Shown: piece by piece, positions 39,412 through 48,282 of the stretch | Position numbering within the stretch: position 1 is the first letter of the stretch | Layout: every line of letters begins with the position of its first letter | From: CADEEV01 sp032127875 | GTDB taxonomy: Bacteria; Acidobacteriota; Vicinamibacteria; Fen-336 | Length of the DNA stretch: 64,000 bases | Direction: 5' to 3' | Assembly (NCBI GenBank): GCA_032127875.1 | Contig: JAQBHI010000046.1 | Coordinates: 34,819-98,818 of the forward strand | Notes under the pieces: model-generated | Told to the model about the DNA's origin: nothing | The model's input: the letters and a program-made list of their open reading frames with translations, nothing else | Databases searched by the model: none | Translations under genes and position numbers: made by a program

Positions 39412-40503
39412 GTGCGTCGTACCGGCGGCCTTGCGCTGCTGCTGGCGCTCAGCCTTCCGCACCCTGCCCAGGCCGACTACAAAGACTCTTACCGCAAGGG
39501 TATCGAAGCCCTGGATCGCAAGCGTTGGGACGACGTGGCCCGCCACATGAAGGAAGCGATCACGAGCAACCCTGCGGAAGGCGAGCGCATCAAGCTCTAC
39601 GGCCTTCGCTTCGAGCCGTACTTTCCCCACTTCTACCTGGGCGCCGCCTATCTCAACCTCGGCAACTGCGACGCGGCCGTGAAGGCCTTCGAGGCCTCAC
39701 GAGCCCAGGGCGCGATTCGCTCGAATCCCAAGTATGCGGAGCTGGTGGACGGCCTCAAGTCGTGCGAGGGTCAGGTCGCGGTGAAGCCGACAACCGCCCC
39801 GCCGTCGACCACGGCCCCCAAGCCGGCCGGTCCCGGTCCTGCGGTCGTGGCCGCCGCTGTCCAGGCCGCCGAGGCAGCCCTCGCCCGCGCCGACGAATCC
39901 GCCCGTGGGGTCGCGGTGCTTGCCGCTGACGCGCTGCTCGCGCCGGTCTGGAGTCGCGAGCCGGCCCTGGGCCGGGCCGAGGCTGAGGGCAAGGAGGGTG
40001 TCGCCACCGCCCGCGCGAAGTTCGAAGCTGCTCGCCGCGCTTCCGACCCTGCGCAGCTCGCTGAGGCCCGCGATCTGGCCGCCCGCGCGAACGAGCGCCT
40101 CGATGGCGTGCGCCAGGCGGCGGAAAGGCGGCGCGACGCGCTGCGCACGGTCTCCATCCCTTCCACCGCTCCCGCGGGCCCGACCACCACTCTCCCCGCA
40201 CCCGCTGCCAGGATGAGTCCCGAGTTGTTGAACGGGGCGCGCGCCTACTTCGAGGGACGCTACGCCGAGGCGCTGCGCTATCTAAGCCAGACTCAGGGCC
40301 AGCCGCCGCGGGCGATGGCGCGCAGCCACCTGCTGCGTGCCGCCGCGCGCTTTTCGTTGTTTCGCTCCGGAGGCGAAAGGGACGCCCGGCTGAGCGTGGA
40401 GGCGGCCCACGACGTCGCGGCCTGCCGTAAAGCCGACCCCAACCTCGCTCCGGACCCGAACTATTTTTCTCCCGCGTTCTCCGCGTTCTTCAAGAGTCAC
40501 TGA
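39412..40503 (+). CDS. Exported TPR-type protein paired with the kinase
   Basis: A 363-residue protein. The signal peptide (MRRTGGLALLLALSLPHPAQA) precedes a TPR-like pair of helices (YRKGIEALDRKRWDDVARHMKEAI and HFYLGAAYLNLGNCDAAVKAFEAS). A long Ala-rich helical/coiled region follows (about 125-260), then a third TPR-like unit near GARAYFEGRYAEALRYLSQ. GTG start at 39412 directly abuts the kinase stop, so they are co-translated. It probably acts with the kinase's external PEGA domain, but no ligand can be named. Confidence 0.82.
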   Translation: MRRTGGLALLLALSLPHPAQADYKDSYRKGIEALDRKRWDDVARHMKEAITSNPAEGERIKLYGLRFEPYFPHFYLGAAYLNLGNCDAAVKAFEASRAQGAIRSNPKYAELVDGLKSCEGQVAVKPTTAPPSTTAPKPAGPGPAVVAAAVQAAEAALARADESARGVAVLAADALLAPVWSREPALGRAEAEGKEGVATARAKFEAARRASDPAQLAEARDLAARANERLDGVRQAAERRRDALRTVSIPSTAPAGPTTTLPAPAARMSPELLNGARAYFEGRYAEALRYLSQTQGQPPRAMARSHLLRAAARFSLFRSGGERDARLSVEAAHDVAACRKADPNLAPDPNYFSPAFSAFFKSH

Positions 40504-40514
40504 GGCACTCGGCG

Positions 40515-40796
40515 ATGCCTCCACGCCAAGGCGTCATCATGCGCCGCGCGGCCGGCGTTCTGGCGCTCGTGCTCCTGACGTTGCGGGTTGGCGCGGGGGA
40601 GCCGTCTCGCGGCCCGGCCCCTGTCTGCGTCGTAGCAGCGGAAGTCCAGGACCCCAGAAACTCGAGCGCCTCCGCCAGGACCTCAACCCAGGACCCCAAC
40701 AGGGCAAGCGGCAAGGACATCAAGAAGTGGCCACCTGAGGCCAAGGAAAGCCTCTTCAGCGCCTACGACGAACAACAGCAGGGCCTGGCTTCGTAG
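40515..40796 (+). pseudogene. Small secreted ORF, probably decayed
   Basis: A 93-residue frame with a signal-peptide-like stretch (MRRAAGVLALVLLTLRVGAG) from an internal ATG at 40539. The later residues are low in pattern. Protein-like text moves between frames: a second frame reads QKLERLRQDLNP around 40660, and a third reads SIAGFDAPDPADLGLDPKG around 40798-40910. This suggests a once longer gene broken by frameshifts. The remaining gap to 41004 holds only a possible promoter (TGC-TATGCT, box at 40961-40966). Confidence 0.4.
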
Positions 40797-41004
40797 TATC
40801 GCCGGCTTCGACGCGCCAGATCCTGCTGATCTCGGACTCGATCCGAAAGGGTTTCCGCTGACCTCGACCACTTCAGCAGGCCACTACGAAGCGCTGAAGC
40901 CCGCGCCCTAGCCGGCATGCCGCGCGCGGTCGCAGCGGCCCGCGACTTGACCAGGGGTGCTATGCTCCCCGGAGTCTGTACCGCCAATCTAGCAGGAGGA
41001 AGTG

Positions 41005-41604
41005 ATGCGCGCAGCTGCCATAGTGGCCTTTTGCTGTGTCTGGATGGCGCCTGCCGACGCTGAAGAAGCTCCTGCCTCACCCAAATGGGACTACAGGGTT
41101 CTCGCGACCAACAAGACTTCGACCATGCAGAGGGAGCTCGGAGAAGCGGCGGACGCAGGCTACCGCTTCCAGGGAGTGATGGGCGGAGAAACGGCTTTCG
41201 GAGGGTCGGAGGCCGTCGTCGTGATGAGCCGAAATCCGGAACAGCCAGCCCAGCCCAGTTTCGAGTACAAGCTTCTGGCAACCAGCAAGACCTCGACGAT
41301 GCAAAAGGAGGTGCAGGAGGCGGCTGCCGGGGGCTTCGAGTACGTTGGTCAGAGCGTTTTCTCCTCCACCTTTCGCGGCAAGGAGGTCGTGGTCATCATG
41401 GAGAGGTCCCGGAGCGTGGTTGAGACGCCGCGGCACGAGTACAAACTCCTGGCGACCAACAAGACCTCGACCATGCAAAAAGAACTCCTCGAAGCTGGCG
41501 CCGCGGGCTTTGCGCTTTGCGGCGTGACGGTCGGCGAGACGCTGTTCGGCGGCAAGGAGTTGGTCGTGATCACCAAGCGCCCACTTCCGAGCTCGGCTCG
41601 CTAG
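41005..41604 (+). CDS. Secreted protein with three tandem DUF4177-like repeats
   Basis: A 199-residue exported protein. After the signal peptide (to APADA) there are three near-identical repeats of about 55 residues. Each begins Y-[RK]-[VL]-L-A-T-[NS]-K-T-S-T-M-Q and ends in a G-[GR]-x-[EK]-x-V-V-[VI] strand. The pattern resembles the DUF4177 fold, usually present once. The repeats start at about residues 29, 87 and 147 and differ mostly in the middle loop. AGGAGGA precedes ATG at 41005. Function unknown. A repeated binding module is a reasonable reading. Confidence 0.8.
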   Translation: MRAAAIVAFCCVWMAPADAEEAPASPKWDYRVLATNKTSTMQRELGEAADAGYRFQGVMGGETAFGGSEAVVVMSRNPEQPAQPSFEYKLLATSKTSTMQKEVQEAAAGGFEYVGQSVFSSTFRGKEVVVIMERSRSVVETPRHEYKLLATNKTSTMQKELLEAGAAGFALCGVTVGETLFGGKELVVITKRPLPSSAR

Positions 41605-41627
41605 CTCGGGCCGATCGAGGTTCTGGC

Positions 41628-42299
41628 GTGCTGTCTGTCGGATCGAGGACTTTGCTCGCAGCCGTCCTGGCGTGCGTAGCCTTGGCCCAGGAGTTTGACG
41701 AAGGCTACCTTCGATGGCCAGGCGAGCAAGCGAAAGCGACGGGGCTCGCCATGCGTGCGCAAGGCAGGGTCGGTGGCCTGTTCGACCTGCGCGTCAGACA
41801 CACGGAGAAATCGTACAACTACAAGCTGAGAGCCACCTGGCTGACACCGGAGGTGATCAGGGCCACCGCTCGGATGAAGCAGCTACGAGATGGCCTCAGT
41901 GACGCACGCACGCGGGCGCTCACCGGCGAAGCGGACGCGATTCGGGATACGGTCGTCCTGGTGGAGATCGACCCACGCGAAGGATCGGGCGTCATTCCCT
42001 TGGACTGGGGCGCCTTTCTCGGGCCGGCTGGCCTGTCCGACGACGCACCCGGGCGCATTCAAGGAATAGTCGATCCGGCGCTCCGCAATCTCTCGGCGCT
42101 GGCCGGTGTCGCGGATCGCGACTACGCCTACGACGTTTTCTGGGTGCGCTTCGCCCTGAAACGAGAAGATGGCTCCCCGCTTTTCGGCGGAAACCAGGGG
42201 CAAGCCGAACTGACCATTAGAATCTACGGAAAGACTGGTCGGGTCGCCTGGCCGATCCCCCCTTCAATCAGGGCGCAAATGGCAACGAGCACGCCGTAA
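41628..42299 (+). CDS. Secreted protein of unknown function
   Basis: A 223-residue protein with signal peptide (MLSVGSRTLLAAVLACVALA) and GTG start 23 nt after the previous stop. The mature part is beta-rich (YNYKLRATWLTPEVIRATARM, DTVVLVEIDPREGSGVIPLDW, YAYDVFWVRFAL, AELTIRIYGKTGRVAWPI). No family recognised. Its closeness to the DUF4177-like gene suggests co-expression. Confidence 0.7.
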   Translation: MLSVGSRTLLAAVLACVALAQEFDEGYLRWPGEQAKATGLAMRAQGRVGGLFDLRVRHTEKSYNYKLRATWLTPEVIRATARMKQLRDGLSDARTRALTGEADAIRDTVVLVEIDPREGSGVIPLDWGAFLGPAGLSDDAPGRIQGIVDPALRNLSALAGVADRDYAYDVFWVRFALKREDGSPLFGGNQGQAELTIRIYGKTGRVAWPIPPSIRAQMATSTP

Positions 42300-42323
42300 C
42301 CTTGCGCTAGCGCGCTGGCCCGG

Positions 42324-44117
42324 CTAGTCGTCGACGCGCAGGACGGCCAGGAAGGCTTCTTGGGGAATGTCCACGGTTCCCACGCGCTTCATGCGCTTCT
42401 TGCCTTCCTTCTGTTTCTCGAGGAGCTTGCGCTTGCGGCTGATGTCGCCGCCGTAGCATTTGGCGATGACGTTCTTGCGCAGCGCCTTGACGCTTTGGCG
42501 GGCGATCACGCGCGAGCCGATGGCGGCCTGGATCGCCACCTCGAACATCTGGCGCGGGATCAGCGCGCGCATCTTCTCGACCAGCGACTTGCCACGAGCG
42601 TAGGCCGTCTCCCGGTGCACGATCAGCGACAACGCGTCGACGGGATCCCCGTTGACCAGGATGTCGAGCTTCACGAGCGGCGAGACCCAGTAGCCTGTGA
42701 ACTGATAGTCGAGCGAGGCGTAGCCCTTCGAGGCCGACTTCAGCCGGTCGTAGAAGTCGAGCAGGATCTCGTTGAGCGGCAGCTGGTACTCAATCATCAC
42801 GCGCGTGGTCGTGATGTAGTGGATGCCCTTCTGGATGCCGCGCTTGTCCTGGCACAGCTTCAGGATCGAGCCCACGAACTCGTCGCCGGTGAGGATCGTG
42901 GCGGTGATGATCGGCTCCTCGATCGATTCGATCGAGCCCGGGTCGGGCAGCCGCGCGGGAGAGTCGATCTCGATCACGTCGCCGTCCGTCTTCTTGACCC
43001 GGTAGCGGACCGAGGGCGCCGTGATCAGCAACTCGAGGTTGAACTCGCGCTCGAGGCGTTCCTCGACGATCTCCATGTGCAGCAGGCCCAGGAAACCGCA
43101 GCGGAAGCCGAAGCCGAGCGCCGTCGAGGTCTCGGGCTCGTAGAAGAACGAGGAGTCGTTGAGGCGCAGCTTCTCGAGCGCGTCGCGCAGCTCGGCATAC
43201 TGGTCGGCGTCCACGGGGTAGAGCCCCGCGAACACCATCGGCTTGATCTCCTTGAAGCCGGGGAGCGGCTCGGGCGCCGGGTTTTTCGCGTCGGTCAGCG
43301 TGTCGCCTATGGCGACGTCGGAGACTTTCTTGATGCCCGCGACCACGATCCCGACCTCGCCCGCGCTCAGCGACTCGACGGGAACCGGCTTGGGCGTGAA
43401 GACGCCGAGGGTCTCGACCTCGTACGCGCCGCCCGAGGCCATCAGCTTCACCTTCAGTTTCGGCTCGAGCCGCCCGTCCACGACATGCACCAGGATCACG
43501 ACGCCGCGGTACTGATCGAACCAGGAGTCGAAGACGAGCGCGCGCAGCGGGCCCCCTGGGTCGCCCCCGGGCGGCGGCACGCGCTTGACGATCGCCTCGA
43601 GGATTTCCTCGATGCCGATGCCCTGCTTGGCCGAGGCGAGGATCGCCTGCGAGGCGTCGATCCCGATGACGTGCTCGATCTGCTCCTTGGCCTTCTCCGG
43701 CTCGGCGCCGGGCAGGTCGATCTTGTTGAGGACCGGGATGATCTCGAGTCCCGCGTCGGCGGCCAGGTGGGCGTTCGCCAGCGTCTGCGCCTCGACGCCC
43801 TGGCTCGCGTCGACCACGAGCAGCGCCCCTTGACACGCCGCCAGCGAGCGCGAGACCTCGTAGGCGAAGTCGACGTGCCCGGGCGTGTCGATCAGGTTGA
43901 GGATGTAGACGAGGCCGTCCTTCGCCGTGTAGTTGAGGCGCACCGAGTGCTGCTTGATCGTGATGCCGCGCTCGCGCTCGAGATCCCTCGAGTCCAGGAC
44001 CTGCTCGCTCATCTCCCGCTGGGTGAGCGCCCCGGTCCTCTCCATCAGCCGGTCGGAGAGTGTGGTCTTGCCGTGGTCGATGTGGGCGATGATGGAAAAA
44101 TTGCGGATGTTCTTCAT
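42324..44117 (-). CDS. lepA: Translation elongation factor 4 (LepA)
   Basis: A 597-residue ribosomal GTPase that can back-translocate or remodel stalled ribosomes. G1 is HIDHGKTTLSDRL, G2 ERERGITIKQHSV, G3 DTPGHVDFAYEV and G4 NKIDLPGAEP. The LepA-specific C-terminal domain ends with KCYGGDISRKRKLLEKQKEGKKRMKR split over the last 50 residues. Length is standard. A minus-strand TAGAAT at 44172-44177 gives a leader of about 55 nt with two GGAGG-like sites. Confidence 0.97.
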   Translation of the reverse strand: MKNIRNFSIIAHIDHGKTTLSDRLMERTGALTQREMSEQVLDSRDLERERGITIKQHSVRLNYTAKDGLVYILNLIDTPGHVDFAYEVSRSLAACQGALLVVDASQGVEAQTLANAHLAADAGLEIIPVLNKIDLPGAEPEKAKEQIEHVIGIDASQAILASAKQGIGIEEILEAIVKRVPPPGGDPGGPLRALVFDSWFDQYRGVVILVHVVDGRLEPKLKVKLMASGGAYEVETLGVFTPKPVPVESLSAGEVGIVVAGIKKVSDVAIGDTLTDAKNPAPEPLPGFKEIKPMVFAGLYPVDADQYAELRDALEKLRLNDSSFFYEPETSTALGFGFRCGFLGLLHMEIVEERLEREFNLELLITAPSVRYRVKKTDGDVIEIDSPARLPDPGSIESIEEPIITATILTGDEFVGSILKLCQDKRGIQKGIHYITTTRVMIEYQLPLNEILLDFYDRLKSASKGYASLDYQFTGYWVSPLVKLDILVNGDPVDALSLIVHRETAYARGKSLVEKMRALIPRQMFEVAIQAAIGSRVIARQSVKALRKNVIAKCYGGDISRKRKLLEKQKEGKKRMKRVGTVDIPQEAFLAVLRVDD

Positions 44118-44171
44118 GAATCGGGGCGGAGCCTCCCTCTGGCGCTCTTCAGGGAGGTTCCAGAACTCGTC

Positions 44172-44177
44172 ATTCTA
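44172..44177 (-). promoter_or_regulatory. -10 like box for lepA
   Basis: Minus-strand TAGAAT, 54 nt upstream of the lepA ATG. Confidence 0.4.
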
Positions 44178-44197
44178 ACCGGAATCGTTGACGGCCC

Positions 44198-44222
44198 GCC
44201 GCGAGCGTCGTACGCTCGCGGC
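44198..44222 (-). terminator. Perfect hairpin between the ROK operon and lepA
   Basis: Arms of 10 nt (GCCGCGAGCG and CGCTCGCGGC) enclose the loop TCGTA. It lies about 80 nt after the end of the 44302 gene and 20 nt before the lepA promoter box. No T-run is present, so it may be a Rho-dependent or stabilising element. Confidence 0.45.
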
Positions 44223-44301
44223 GTCTCGACAACGACTGAAATAGCTCCGCCATCGCTGCTTGCTGATCCTGCCGGGGCGCGGCGACAGCTGGCGCCGACC
44301 G

Positions 44302-44766
44302 CTAGCGCTCCCGCGCGACTACGATCCAGTCGACGCGCGGCCGGCCGAAGAACAGCCCACGACCCTGGGCATCGACGCGCCACGACGGCTCCAGGCGCAG
44401 CAGCCGATCGGCCAGAGCCGTGAAGATGCGCTCGGCCGGCTCGCGTGCCGCCTCGGCGTCGGAGCAGGCGAGCAGCAGCGCCACGCGGCCGTTCAGGAAG
44501 GCGAGCAGAAAGTCGTCGTCGTCCCAGGCCTCGAAGGCATCCTGCTCCGGGCCCGCGCCGGCCAGACTGGCGGGCAACTCGAAGATGGCTGCGAGGCGCG
44601 GCTCCAGAAAGCGGCGAATCGGCCAACCGGGTTCCGCCGTCGGATCCGACTCGAAGCGGATGCCACGTCTCTCGGCAATGCAGGCGTAGCGCGCGCCGGT
44701 GGCCTCTCGCACGGCACCGAGAAGCCCCTGCACCTCTTCCGAGAGCCGGGCTTGGGACTCGAACAC
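44302..44766 (-). CDS. Protein of unknown function following the ROK kinase
   Basis: A 154-residue soluble acidic alpha/beta protein from GTG at 44766. That codon overlaps the end region of the ROK gene stop (44769) with a gap of 2 nt. Strand-helix alternation (ARYACIAERRGIRFES, RVALLLACSDAEAARE) vaguely recalls Roadblock/LC7 or GAF folds, but no motif confirms this. Co-transcribed with the sugar kinase. Confidence 0.6.
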   Translation of the reverse strand: MFESQARLSEEVQGLLGAVREATGARYACIAERRGIRFESDPTAEPGWPIRRFLEPRLAAIFELPASLAGAGPEQDAFEAWDDDDFLLAFLNGRVALLLACSDAEAAREPAERIFTALADRLLRLEPSWRVDAQGRGLFFGRPRVDWIVVARER

Positions 44767-44768
44767 GC

Positions 44769-45710
44769 TTACTGCGCCAAGCCGATGATCGCGACCCGCG
44801 CGGCGCCCACGACGCCGGCGTCGCCGGAGAGCTCGGCCAGCTTGAAGGCGCAATCGGCGAAGACCTGCTGGAAAGTGCGCTGACGCACTTCTTCGCAGAC
44901 GCGCCCCAGCAGGAAATCGCCGGCTGCGGCGACGCTGCCGCCGAGCACGACGCGGTCGAGGTTCAGCAGATTCAGCGTGGCGCCGATGCCGACAGCGAGC
45001 GCCCGTGCCGAGCCGGCGACGATTTCGAGAGCCACCGCGTCGCCCGCCTGGGCCGCCTCGATGATGGCCTTTGGCTCGAGCGTCCGGCCCCGCAGCGCCG
45101 AGGGCCGGCCGGCGAGGGCCGCCTCGGTGCGCCGCACCCAGCCGGGGATGCCGGCGACGGTCTCGAGGCAGCCGCGCGACCCGCAGCCGCAGGGCAGGCC
45201 GTCGGCTTCCACCTGGATGTGCCCGATCTCGCCCGCGTAACCGCTGGCGCCGGGCCAGATCCGCCCGTCGAGGATGATGCCGGCGCCGATGCCCGAGCCC
45301 AGTGATACGAAGATCTGACGCTCCGAGCCCCGGCCCGCGCCGAGCCAGGCTTCGGCCAGCGCCGCGGCGTTGGCATCGTTCTCGGCGAAGGTGGGCATTC
45401 CGATCCGCTCGGCGAAGTCCGCCCCGAACGCATAGCCGTTCAGCACTGGCACGTTGGGCGCAACTCGCACCAAGGCGGTGCCCTGCTCCACGATCCCGGG
45501 AACGCCCACGCCCACAGCGCGCGCGCCAGACGGCCCGGCCAGGTTTCGGACGGCTCGCTCGAGCTGCCGCAACAGCGACTCGAGGCTGTCCTTCTCGACC
45601 CGCTCGCGCAGACGGCCCTCGACCCTGCCGGCGGGGTTGACGCAGGCCCCCGTCAGGAAGCGGCCGCCGATGTCGAGGCCGATGAAGCGCAGCGTGCTCG
45701 GAGCGCCCAT
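44769..45710 (-). CDS. ROK-family sugar kinase / glucokinase
   Basis: A 313-residue kinase. The ATP-binding phosphate-1 loop is FIGLDIGGRFLTGACV. VGVGVPGIVEQG and FAENDANAAALAEAWLGAG carry the sugar-binding and catalytic Asp. The ROK zinc-binding motif is GLPCGCGSRGCLETVAG (CxCGxxGCxE), with adjacent GHIQVE His. No N-terminal helix-turn-helix is present, so it is an enzyme rather than a ROK repressor. Glucose is the most likely substrate, but other hexoses or N-acetylhexosamines cannot be excluded. Confidence 0.93.
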   Translation of the reverse strand: MGAPSTLRFIGLDIGGRFLTGACVNPAGRVEGRLRERVEKDSLESLLRQLERAVRNLAGPSGARAVGVGVPGIVEQGTALVRVAPNVPVLNGYAFGADFAERIGMPTFAENDANAAALAEAWLGAGRGSERQIFVSLGSGIGAGIILDGRIWPGASGYAGEIGHIQVEADGLPCGCGSRGCLETVAGIPGWVRRTEAALAGRPSALRGRTLEPKAIIEAAQAGDAVALEIVAGSARALAVGIGATLNLLNLDRVVLGGSVAAAGDFLLGRVCEEVRQRTFQQVFADCAFKLAELSGDAGVVGAARVAIIGLAQ

Positions 45711-45779
45711 ACTTCTTCGATGTTCGCCCCAGTCGCCTCGGGGAGTCAACGGCGCGTTCACCAGGCTGGATTTTTGACG

Positions 45780-46022
45780 CCTGCCCCGAGCCTCAACGGC
45801 TTCACCCGCGAGCAGCAGTTCTTCAGCGCCTGGGGCCAGTTCCGCGGTGACGCCGTCCGGCCTGAGACCAGAGCGGCTGATGGTACAGAGCGAGCCCCAC
45901 CCAATCGGAAAACATCGGGTGATCGGGCCGCTATCCAACCTGCCGGAGTCCGAGGGGCCTTCGGCTGGCCTGCGCAGGCGTCCATGGTGCGGCCTGCCGC
46001 GCGTCGCTGCGACGTGCGGCGG
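45780..46022 (+). pseudogene. M13 (neprilysin/PepO) metallopeptidase C-terminal remnant
   Basis: This fills the 405-bp gap 45711-46115. One frame reads LNGFTREQQFFSAWGQ (45792 on), the next frame reads LMVQSEPHPIGKHRVIGPLSN (45877-45948), and the first frame resumes with FGWPAQASMVRPAARRC (about 45958-46022). Placed end to end these match the last 80 residues of M13 peptidases (GFTxEQxFF, DPHSPxxxRVxGPLSNxPEF, FGCxxxxPMV). Two frameshifts and loss of everything upstream, including the zinc site, make it non-functional. Confidence 0.8.
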
Positions 46023-46115
46023 CGCCCCGAAGAGGTTGAACCGCGCGACTTTCGGTGGTAAAAACCTGTACCGGCTCAGCTGAGGTTCGTGACTCGCCGG
46101 AGGAGTAGGGAAGCG

Positions 46116-46490
46116 ATGCTCAGGAAGATCCTCGCGGTCGACGATTCCGCGCTGATCCACCAGATGTACAAGCTCTTCCTCTCGCGCTACAAGAACTGCA
46201 AGCTGATCAGCGCGATGAACGGCCTCGAAGCGCTGGACAAGCTGGCCCAGGAAGAAGGCATCGACCTGATCCTGCTGGATATCAACATGCCGGTCATGAA
46301 CGGCCTCGAGTTTCTTCAGCGGGTTCAAAAGGAACCGGCCTACTCGGCCGTGCCGGTCATCATCATCTCGACGGAAGGCAAGGAAGAAGACACGATCCGT
46401 GGCCTCAAGATGGGGGCCAAGGGCTACGTGAAGAAGCCGTTCCAGGCTTCGGAATTGCACGGCCTCATCGAGAAGATCACGGCCGCGTAG
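46116..46490 (+). CDS. cheY: CheY-like single-domain response regulator
   Basis: A 124-residue receiver. The acidic pair is in LAVDDSALIHQM, the phosphoacceptor Asp in LILLDINMPVMNG, the switch Thr/Ser in IIISTEGKEEDT and the Lys in GYVKKPFQ. It is first in the chemosensory cluster. CheA begins 22 nt after it. GGAGGAG precedes ATG. No output domain, so it should act by binding a motor or another protein. Confidence 0.94.
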   Translation: MLRKILAVDDSALIHQMYKLFLSRYKNCKLISAMNGLEALDKLAQEEGIDLILLDINMPVMNGLEFLQRVQKEPAYSAVPVIIISTEGKEEDTIRGLKMGAKGYVKKPFQASELHGLIEKITAA

Positions 46491-46512
46491 GTCCTGCCGG
46501 GGGAGCGGCCCA

Positions 46513-48279
46513 ATGTCGGATTCCTTTCAGGTCTCGCAGGAGCTGGTCGACATCTACCTCGAGGATGCGCGGGCGCATCTCGAGGCGCTCGATCACTGCC
46601 TGCTGGCGCTCGAACGCGACGGCGTCGACCCGGCCGTGATCTCGCAGGTGCTCGGCCCGCTGCACACGCTCAAGGGCAACAGCGGGATGATGGGTTTCTC
46701 GGGCATCAAGGAGTACGTCCACCGTCTCGAGGACGTCTTCGCCCAGCTCGTGGACGGCGGCATCGTGCTCGAGGGTCCGGCCTTCGACCGGCTGTTTGCG
46801 GGGGCGAGCGCCTTGCGCGAGTCGATGGAGCAGGCCTGCCGCGAGAAGGCGGAGGTCAAGAGCCTCGCGGCGGAGAAGGCCGACCTCGAGGCACTGCTGG
46901 CCGGCCGCGGAGCAAGCCCGCATCCGGGTGGCGGCGCTCCCAAAGGACCCTCGGCGCCCGCTGCCCGGGAAGAGCGTGAGGCCGAGAGCGCGGCGCGCGA
47001 CGGCTCGCTCGCAAAGGCCGCCGACACCCGGCGGACGCAGTCACAGTACGTGGCGGCGCGCTCCAACACGGTCCGCGTCGACTTCGCCCAGCTCGACCAC
47101 CTGCTGAACCTGGTCGGCGAGCTGATCATCTACCGCACCAAGCTCGACCAGCTCGGCAAGCGGGCCGTCAAGGCTGAGAGCGGGCGCGATTCAGGCCAGG
47201 AACTGCTCGACGCCGTGAATCATCTGGCGGGCGTCTCCCAGCAGCTTCAGGAGACCGTGATGGACATCCGGATGCTGCCCATCCGCCACGTCTTCGAACG
47301 CTTCCCGCGCATGGTCCGCGACCTGGCCCGCAGCCAGGGCAAGGAGATCGAGCTGATCCTCGAGGGCGACGGCACGCGAGTCGACAAGGCGATCATCGAC
47401 GAGATCGGCGAGCCGCTCGTGCACCTGATCCGCAACAGCGTCGACCATGGCATCGAGGACCCGCGCACACGCGTCGCGCGGGGCAAGACGCCGACCGGCA
47501 CGATCCTGCTCTCGGCCTCGCAGGAATCGAACCACGTCGTGATCACGATCATGGACGACGGATCGGGAATCGACGCGGCGACGGTGCGGCGCAAGGCCGT
47601 CGAGCGCGGGCTGCTGAAGGGCGACGAAAACCTCTCCGACCGCGAGGCCGTCCAGTTCATCTTCTCCCAGGGCTTCTCCACTCGTGACCAGATCAGCGAG
47701 GTCTCGGGCCGCGGCGTCGGCCTGGATGTGGTGCTGAAGGCGATCGAGCGGCTCTCGGGTCTGGTCGAGGTCGAGACCGTGCCCGGGGTGGGTACCAAGT
47801 TCATCATCCAGCTCCCTCTGACGCTGGCCATCATCTCGGCGCTGATGGTAGACGTGCGGGGGCGCACCTACGCGCTGCCGCTGTCTGCGGTGGTGGAGAG
47901 CCTGAAGTTCCTGAGCTCCGAGGTACACCGCATCAACGGCCGCGACACGCTGCGCGTGCGCGATCGGATCATCCCGCTGGTCCGGCTCTCGACGCTGTTC
48001 GGTTTCAAGGGCTTCGAGGGCGGGCAGTACGCCGTGATCCTGGGCCGCGGCGACAAGCGCGTGGGACTGGTGGTCGACAAGCTGCACGGCCAGCAGGAGA
48101 TCGTGATCAAGGCGCTCGATCCCGCGGTGTCGGGCGGGGCCATGCCGGTGGCGGGCGCCACCATCATGGGCGACGGCCGTGTGGTGCTGATCCTGGACGT
48201 GGCGGCGCTCTTCGAAGGCAAGCGGCAGGCGCTGCTGCACGGCCGCCTCGACCTGCCCACAGCACTCCCGGGGGCCTGA
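46513..48279 (+). CDS. cheA: Chemotaxis histidine kinase CheA
   Basis: A 588-residue kinase. P1 (Hpt) has the phosphorylated His51 in LGPLHTLKGNSGMMG. A low-complexity linker of about 60 residues takes the place of the P2 CheY/CheB-binding domain. P3 dimerisation is LDHLLNLVGELIIYRTKL. P4 ATPase has HLIRNSVDHGIE (N box), MDDGSGID (G1) and SGRGVGLDVV (G2). P5, CheW-like, starts near LPLTLAIISALMVDVRG. The lack of P2 suggests direct, possibly slower phosphotransfer. Confidence 0.95.
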   Translation: MSDSFQVSQELVDIYLEDARAHLEALDHCLLALERDGVDPAVISQVLGPLHTLKGNSGMMGFSGIKEYVHRLEDVFAQLVDGGIVLEGPAFDRLFAGASALRESMEQACREKAEVKSLAAEKADLEALLAGRGASPHPGGGAPKGPSAPAAREEREAESAARDGSLAKAADTRRTQSQYVAARSNTVRVDFAQLDHLLNLVGELIIYRTKLDQLGKRAVKAESGRDSGQELLDAVNHLAGVSQQLQETVMDIRMLPIRHVFERFPRMVRDLARSQGKEIELILEGDGTRVDKAIIDEIGEPLVHLIRNSVDHGIEDPRTRVARGKTPTGTILLSASQESNHVVITIMDDGSGIDAATVRRKAVERGLLKGDENLSDREAVQFIFSQGFSTRDQISEVSGRGVGLDVVLKAIERLSGLVEVETVPGVGTKFIIQLPLTLAIISALMVDVRGRTYALPLSAVVESLKFLSSEVHRINGRDTLRVRDRIIPLVRLSTLFGFKGFEGGQYAVILGRGDKRVGLVVDKLHGQQEIVIKALDPAVSGGAMPVAGATIMGDGRVVLILDVAALFEGKRQALLHGRLDLPTALPGA

Positions 48280-48282
48280 GGC

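Noticed and set aside
42360..44423. A 687-codon open frame opposite lepA
   Set aside because: Mirror frame of a certain gene. No domain, no SD, and Asp/His/Arg-rich shadow composition.
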